Under the pieces are notes generated by a model. That model did no database searches, was not told the DNA's origin, and was given only the letters and a program-made list of their open reading frames with translations. This document shows, in pieces, positions 61,091 through 64,000 of a stretch of 64,000 bases of DNA (within the stretch, counting starts at the first letter, position 1; every line of letters begins with the position of its first letter). Source of the DNA: Methylocystaceae bacterium (GTDB lineage Bacteria; Pseudomonadota; Alphaproteobacteria; Rhizobiales; Beijerinckiaceae). The position numbers and the translations under genes were made by a program. The stretch is taken from contig WSXZ01000008.1 of NCBI GenBank assembly GCA_009773555.1, forward strand, positions 1 to 64,000, in the 5' to 3' direction.

Positions 61091-63652
61091 ATGCCGGACC
61101 TCAGCGCGAAAACGCCGGCGGGCCAATCTTCGCCAGCGGTTTCCCTGGATCCGGCGCAGGTCAAAATCTCGCAGCGACTAGAGGCGCTGAAGTCGACAGA
61201 GAGCGGTCTCACCGCCGCCGAAGCGGCGCGGCGGCTCGCGGAATATGGCCCGAACGCGCTAGAGGACAAGACGGAAAGCAAGTGGCGCCGTCTGCTCAAC
61301 TATTTCTGGGGGCCGCTGCCGTTCCTCATCGAAGCCGCCGCCGTCATCTCCGCCGTGCGGCGGGATTGGCCGGATTTCGGCGTCGTCGCCGGTCTGCTTC
61401 TCTATAACGCCGTGGTTGGATTCTGGCAGGACAACAAGGCGGCGAATGCGCTCGCGGCCCTGAAGAAAAACCTCGCGCCCCGCGCGCGCGTGATGCGCGA
61501 CGGCGCCTGGACGACGATTCCCGCCGCCGAACTGACGCCCGGCGATATTGTCAGCGTCGCCGCGGGCCAGATCATCCCCGCGGATCTCCTGCTCATTGAA
61601 GGCGACTATTTGAGCTGCGATCAGGCGGCGCTCACCGGCGAATCGCTGCCCGTCTCAAAGAAGATCGGCGACGACGCCTATGCGGGCGCGATCGCCAAAC
61701 AAGGCGCCATGACTGGCGTGGTCACGGCGACAGGCGGCCGCACCTTCTTCGGGCGCACCGCGAAGCTTGTTGGCGCCGCCGGCGCCGTTTCGCATTCGCA
61801 GCGCGCGGTGACGGAGGTCGGCGATTTTCTCCTCGTGCTCGCATTTTTTCTGGCGCTGATCCTCGTCGGCGCGCAGCTCTATCGGGAAGTCATCGCGCCG
61901 GACGATTGGAGCTGGGATCGCGTCGGCTCCATCGCCCAATATGTGCTGGTGCTGCTGATCGCATCGATTCCGGTCGCGCTGCCGGCGGTCATGTCGGTGA
62001 CGATGGCGATCGGCGCCTATACGCTCTCCTTGCAAAAGGCCATTGTTTCGCGCCTGAACGCGATCGAGGAGCTTGCCGGAGTCGACGTGCTGTGCAGCGA
62101 CAAGACCGGCACGCTGACGATGAACAAGCTAACGGTGCAAAGCGCCATTTCCTATGGCGCGTTCAAGAGCGACGACGTGTTGCTCTTCGCTGCGCTGGCG
62201 ACCCAAAAAAGCAGCGAAGACGCGATCGACCTTGCCGTGATGGCGGCGCTGCCGGCGCATGATGCGCTCGACAGTTTCAAGCAGAAGGCCTTCACGCCGT
62301 TCGATCCCGTCAGCAAACGCACCATCTCGACAGTCGCCGACGCCTCTGGCGGCGTTCGCCATTACGCCAAGGGCGCGCCACAGGCGATATCCGCGCTGGT
62401 GCGACCCGACTCGCAGACTCTGCAGCGCTACCAGAACGAGGTGGCTGCGCTCGCCGTCAAAGGCCAGCGCGCGCTGGGCGTCGCCATGTCGGAAGATGGC
62501 GCACGGTGGCAACTGGTCGGCCTCATCTCGCTGATGGACCCGCCGCGCGCCGACGCCAAGGCGACAATCGCGGAGGCGCGCGGGCTCGGCCTGGAAGTCA
62601 AGATGGTGACCGGCGACGACGTCGCCATCGGCGATGAGATCGCCGCCCAGCTCGGCATGGGTTCGCATCTTCTCGTCGCGAGCGATGTCTTCAAAGGGAA
62701 CGTCACGGCCGGCGCTCTGCCGCGCAGCGTCATCGACGCGGTGGAGCGGGCCGACGGATTCGGCAGAGTGTTCCCCGAACACAAATATGAGATCGTCAAA
62801 GCGCTCCAGTCGGTCGGCCATATCGTCGCGATGACCGGCGACGGCGTGAATGACGCGCCTGCGCTCAAACAGGCCGATTGCGGCATCGCCGTCAGCGGCG
62901 CGACCGATGCGGCGCGAAGCGCCGCCGCCTTGATCCTCACGGCGCCGGGGCTTTCGACCATCGTCAATGCGATCCGCGTGTCGCGTCAGATCTTCCAGCG
63001 CATCGAGAGCTACATTTACTATCGGATAGCCATGACGCTCGACATCATGATCGTCGTCGTCGCGTCGATCGTGTTTTTCGACTTTCAGCCGCTCACGGCC
63101 ATCATGATTGTCGCGCTCGCGCTTCTCGACGACATTCCGATCATGACGATCGCCTACGACAATGTCCCCGTCGCGCCGCAGCCGGTGAGATGGGACATGC
63201 ATCGCATCTTCATTTTCGCTTCGCTGATGGGACTGATCGCGGTCGCCGAGACTTTCGGGTTTTTGCTGATCGGCATGCGCTGGACGCTCGACGAGTCGCT
63301 GCAGACGATGATCCCGATTGATCCCGGCCAGCTCCAGACTCTGCTGTTTCTGCAGCTCGCTGTCGGCGGCCATCTGCTGCTGTTCAGCGTGCGCACCAAA
63401 AAGGCGATTTTTGCGCCGCCCTACCCGAGCGCCAGGCTCTTCTGGGCGATCGCGGCGACGCAGGTTGTCGCCGTGTTGCTCTGCCTTTACGGAGTCGGCG
63501 TCGACGCCGTTCCGGGCGCGGCGATCGTCGGCGTGTGGCTCTACTGCCTGCTCTGGGTCGTCGTGACTGAGATTGTGAAGATGATTTACTGGCGTCTGGC
63601 CGGGCGGCGCGACAAGCACCTGACGGCGAGCCGCGTCGCTCTCGCCCGTTGA
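61091..63652 (+). CDS. Plasma-membrane-type proton-efflux P-type ATPase (P3A)
   Basis: 853 residues from ATG 61091 (GGGGAGA upstream). The order is an N-terminal cation ATPase segment, actuator TGES, ten membrane helices, phosphorylation motif CSDKTGTLTMNKLTV near residue 338, and MTGDGVNDAPALKQADCGIA. The CSDKTGTLT-to-N region and the last helices (LDDIPIMTIAYDNV) match fungal and archaeal-type H+-ATPases. It would pump protons outward. It lies 118 bases after the adaptor gene with no clear terminator between, so it may share the fluoride-controlled transcript or have its own promoter. Confidence 0.9.
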   Translation: MPDLSAKTPAGQSSPAVSLDPAQVKISQRLEALKSTESGLTAAEAARRLAEYGPNALEDKTESKWRRLLNYFWGPLPFLIEAAAVISAVRRDWPDFGVVAGLLLYNAVVGFWQDNKAANALAALKKNLAPRARVMRDGAWTTIPAAELTPGDIVSVAAGQIIPADLLLIEGDYLSCDQAALTGESLPVSKKIGDDAYAGAIAKQGAMTGVVTATGGRTFFGRTAKLVGAAGAVSHSQRAVTEVGDFLLVLAFFLALILVGAQLYREVIAPDDWSWDRVGSIAQYVLVLLIASIPVALPAVMSVTMAIGAYTLSLQKAIVSRLNAIEELAGVDVLCSDKTGTLTMNKLTVQSAISYGAFKSDDVLLFAALATQKSSEDAIDLAVMAALPAHDALDSFKQKAFTPFDPVSKRTISTVADASGGVRHYAKGAPQAISALVRPDSQTLQRYQNEVAALAVKGQRALGVAMSEDGARWQLVGLISLMDPPRADAKATIAEARGLGLEVKMVTGDDVAIGDEIAAQLGMGSHLLVASDVFKGNVTAGALPRSVIDAVERADGFGRVFPEHKYEIVKALQSVGHIVAMTGDGVNDAPALKQADCGIAVSGATDAARSAAALILTAPGLSTIVNAIRVSRQIFQRIESYIYYRIAMTLDIMIVVVASIVFFDFQPLTAIMIVALALLDDIPIMTIAYDNVPVAPQPVRWDMHRIFIFASLMGLIAVAETFGFLLIGMRWTLDESLQTMIPIDPGQLQTLLFLQLAVGGHLLLFSVRTKKAIFAPPYPSARLFWAIAATQVVAVLLCLYGVGVDAVPGAAIVGVWLYCLLWVVVTEIVKMIYWRLAGRRDKHLTASRVALAR

Positions 63653-63684
63653 ACAAGAGCGACAGGTCGAAGGAGGCGGAGCAC

Positions 63685-64000
63685 ATGAAATTCGTCAAAA
63701 AGTTCCGCGTCGAGCCCGGCTCGGACGTCGATCTCGGATCAATCGATCCGGGTTTTCACGGCGACTTCGCCAATGACGCCCAAACGGCGCAGGAGTTGCA
63801 GCGCAATCTCACGCGCATCACCGAGCTGCAGCGCAAACTTTACGCCGACCGCACGCATTCTCTGCTGATCGTCTTGCAGGGCATCGACAGCGCCGGCAAG
63901 GACGGCACCTGCTGGCATGTCATCAGCGCCATGGACCCGCAGGGCGTGCAAGTGACGGGGTTCAAGCAGCCGACTCCCGAAGAAAAGGCGCATGACTTTC
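63685..64000 (+). CDS. ppk2: Polyphosphate kinase 2, N-terminal part
   Basis: ATG 63685 follows AAGGAGG by 8 bases. 105 codons are visible before the window ends: MKFVKKFRVEPGSDVDLGSI ... LLIVLQGIDSAGKDGT then CWHVISAMDPQGVQV and GFKQPTPEEKAHDF. The GIDSAGKDG Walker-A-like loop and following block identify PPK2, which makes nucleotides from polyphosphate or the reverse. It lies 32 bases after the H+-ATPase stop and is probably in the same operon. Confidence 0.92.
   Translation, partial: MKFVKKFRVEPGSDVDLGSIDPGFHGDFANDAQTAQELQRNLTRITELQRKLYADRTHSLLIVLQGIDSAGKDGTCWHVISAMDPQGVQVTGFKQPTPEEKAHDF

Noticed and set aside
62129-63619. 496-codon open frame on the minus strand opposite the H+-ATPase
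   Set aside because: The plus strand has all P-type ATPase motifs; the antisense product is rich in Arg, Asp and His with no ordered pattern.

Overview
The window is GC-rich chromosomal DNA of an alphaproteobacterium, most likely a member of the Hyphomicrobiales (Rhizobiales). The evidence is the RpoE/ChrR singlet-oxygen regulon, the NasS/NasT nitrate control pair, the Rhizobiales-type gene for ferredoxin-NADP reductase and the Kdp layout. A methanotroph or methylotroph relative (Methylocystaceae) is my guess, but no C1-oxidation gene lies in the window, so that is inference only.

Layout. (1) 1-5.6 kb: start of a sugar-nucleotide epimerase, an unrecognised 669-residue protein, a CYTH-CHAD gene broken by a short deletion, and small unknowns. 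(2) 5.7-19.6 kb, minus strand: a complete assimilatory nitrate system. One operon codes an FAD oxidoreductase, NirA-type nitrite reductase, a CysJ-like NADPH flavoprotein with an Fe-S motif, NasA nitrate reductase, a NarK transporter and a PP2C/protein-kinase fusion. A second operon codes an outer-membrane barrel protein, NasT and NasS. Each operon has a sigma-54 promoter followed by two hexaloop hairpins of the ANTAR (NasT) target type; in the second operon the hairpin pair overlaps an intrinsic terminator. (3) 19.8-30.5 kb: kdpFABCDE with extra leader peptides, then a separate two-component system. (4) 30.6-37.2 kb: iron/siderophore uptake with two TonB-dependent receptors and a PepSY reductase-like protein, followed by a helicase gene fragment. 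(5) 37.6-46.3 kb: a photo-oxidative stress regulon built around an ECF sigma factor and ChrR. Two divergent operons and a third gene share TGATCC-N18-TA promoters. They encode two cyclopropane-fatty-acid-synthase-type enzymes, an amine-oxidase-like flavoprotein, DUF1365, DUF1295, DUF2147, DUF2177 and a lipocalin. (6) 46.6-47.0 kb: tRNA-Leu(CAG) beside a decayed phage-type integrase. (7) 47.2-56.7 kb: housekeeping genes (NDUFA9-like, EI24, SRPBCC, phosphopantetheinyl transferase, FNR, ferredoxin, methyltransferase) and an Mla-type lipid ABC transporter operon. (8) 57-64 kb: a dipeptide epimerase broken by a deletion, then a fluoride riboswitch in front of a NodT-type outer-membrane factor, an EmrA-type adaptor, a P-type H+-ATPase and the start of PPK2.

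The most notable points are the two NasT-type RNA leaders, the fluoride riboswitch attached to an efflux/proton-pump gene set with no crcB, and a ChrR whose two zinc-ligand cysteines are both serine. All coordinates and motifs were read by eye; no database search was possible.
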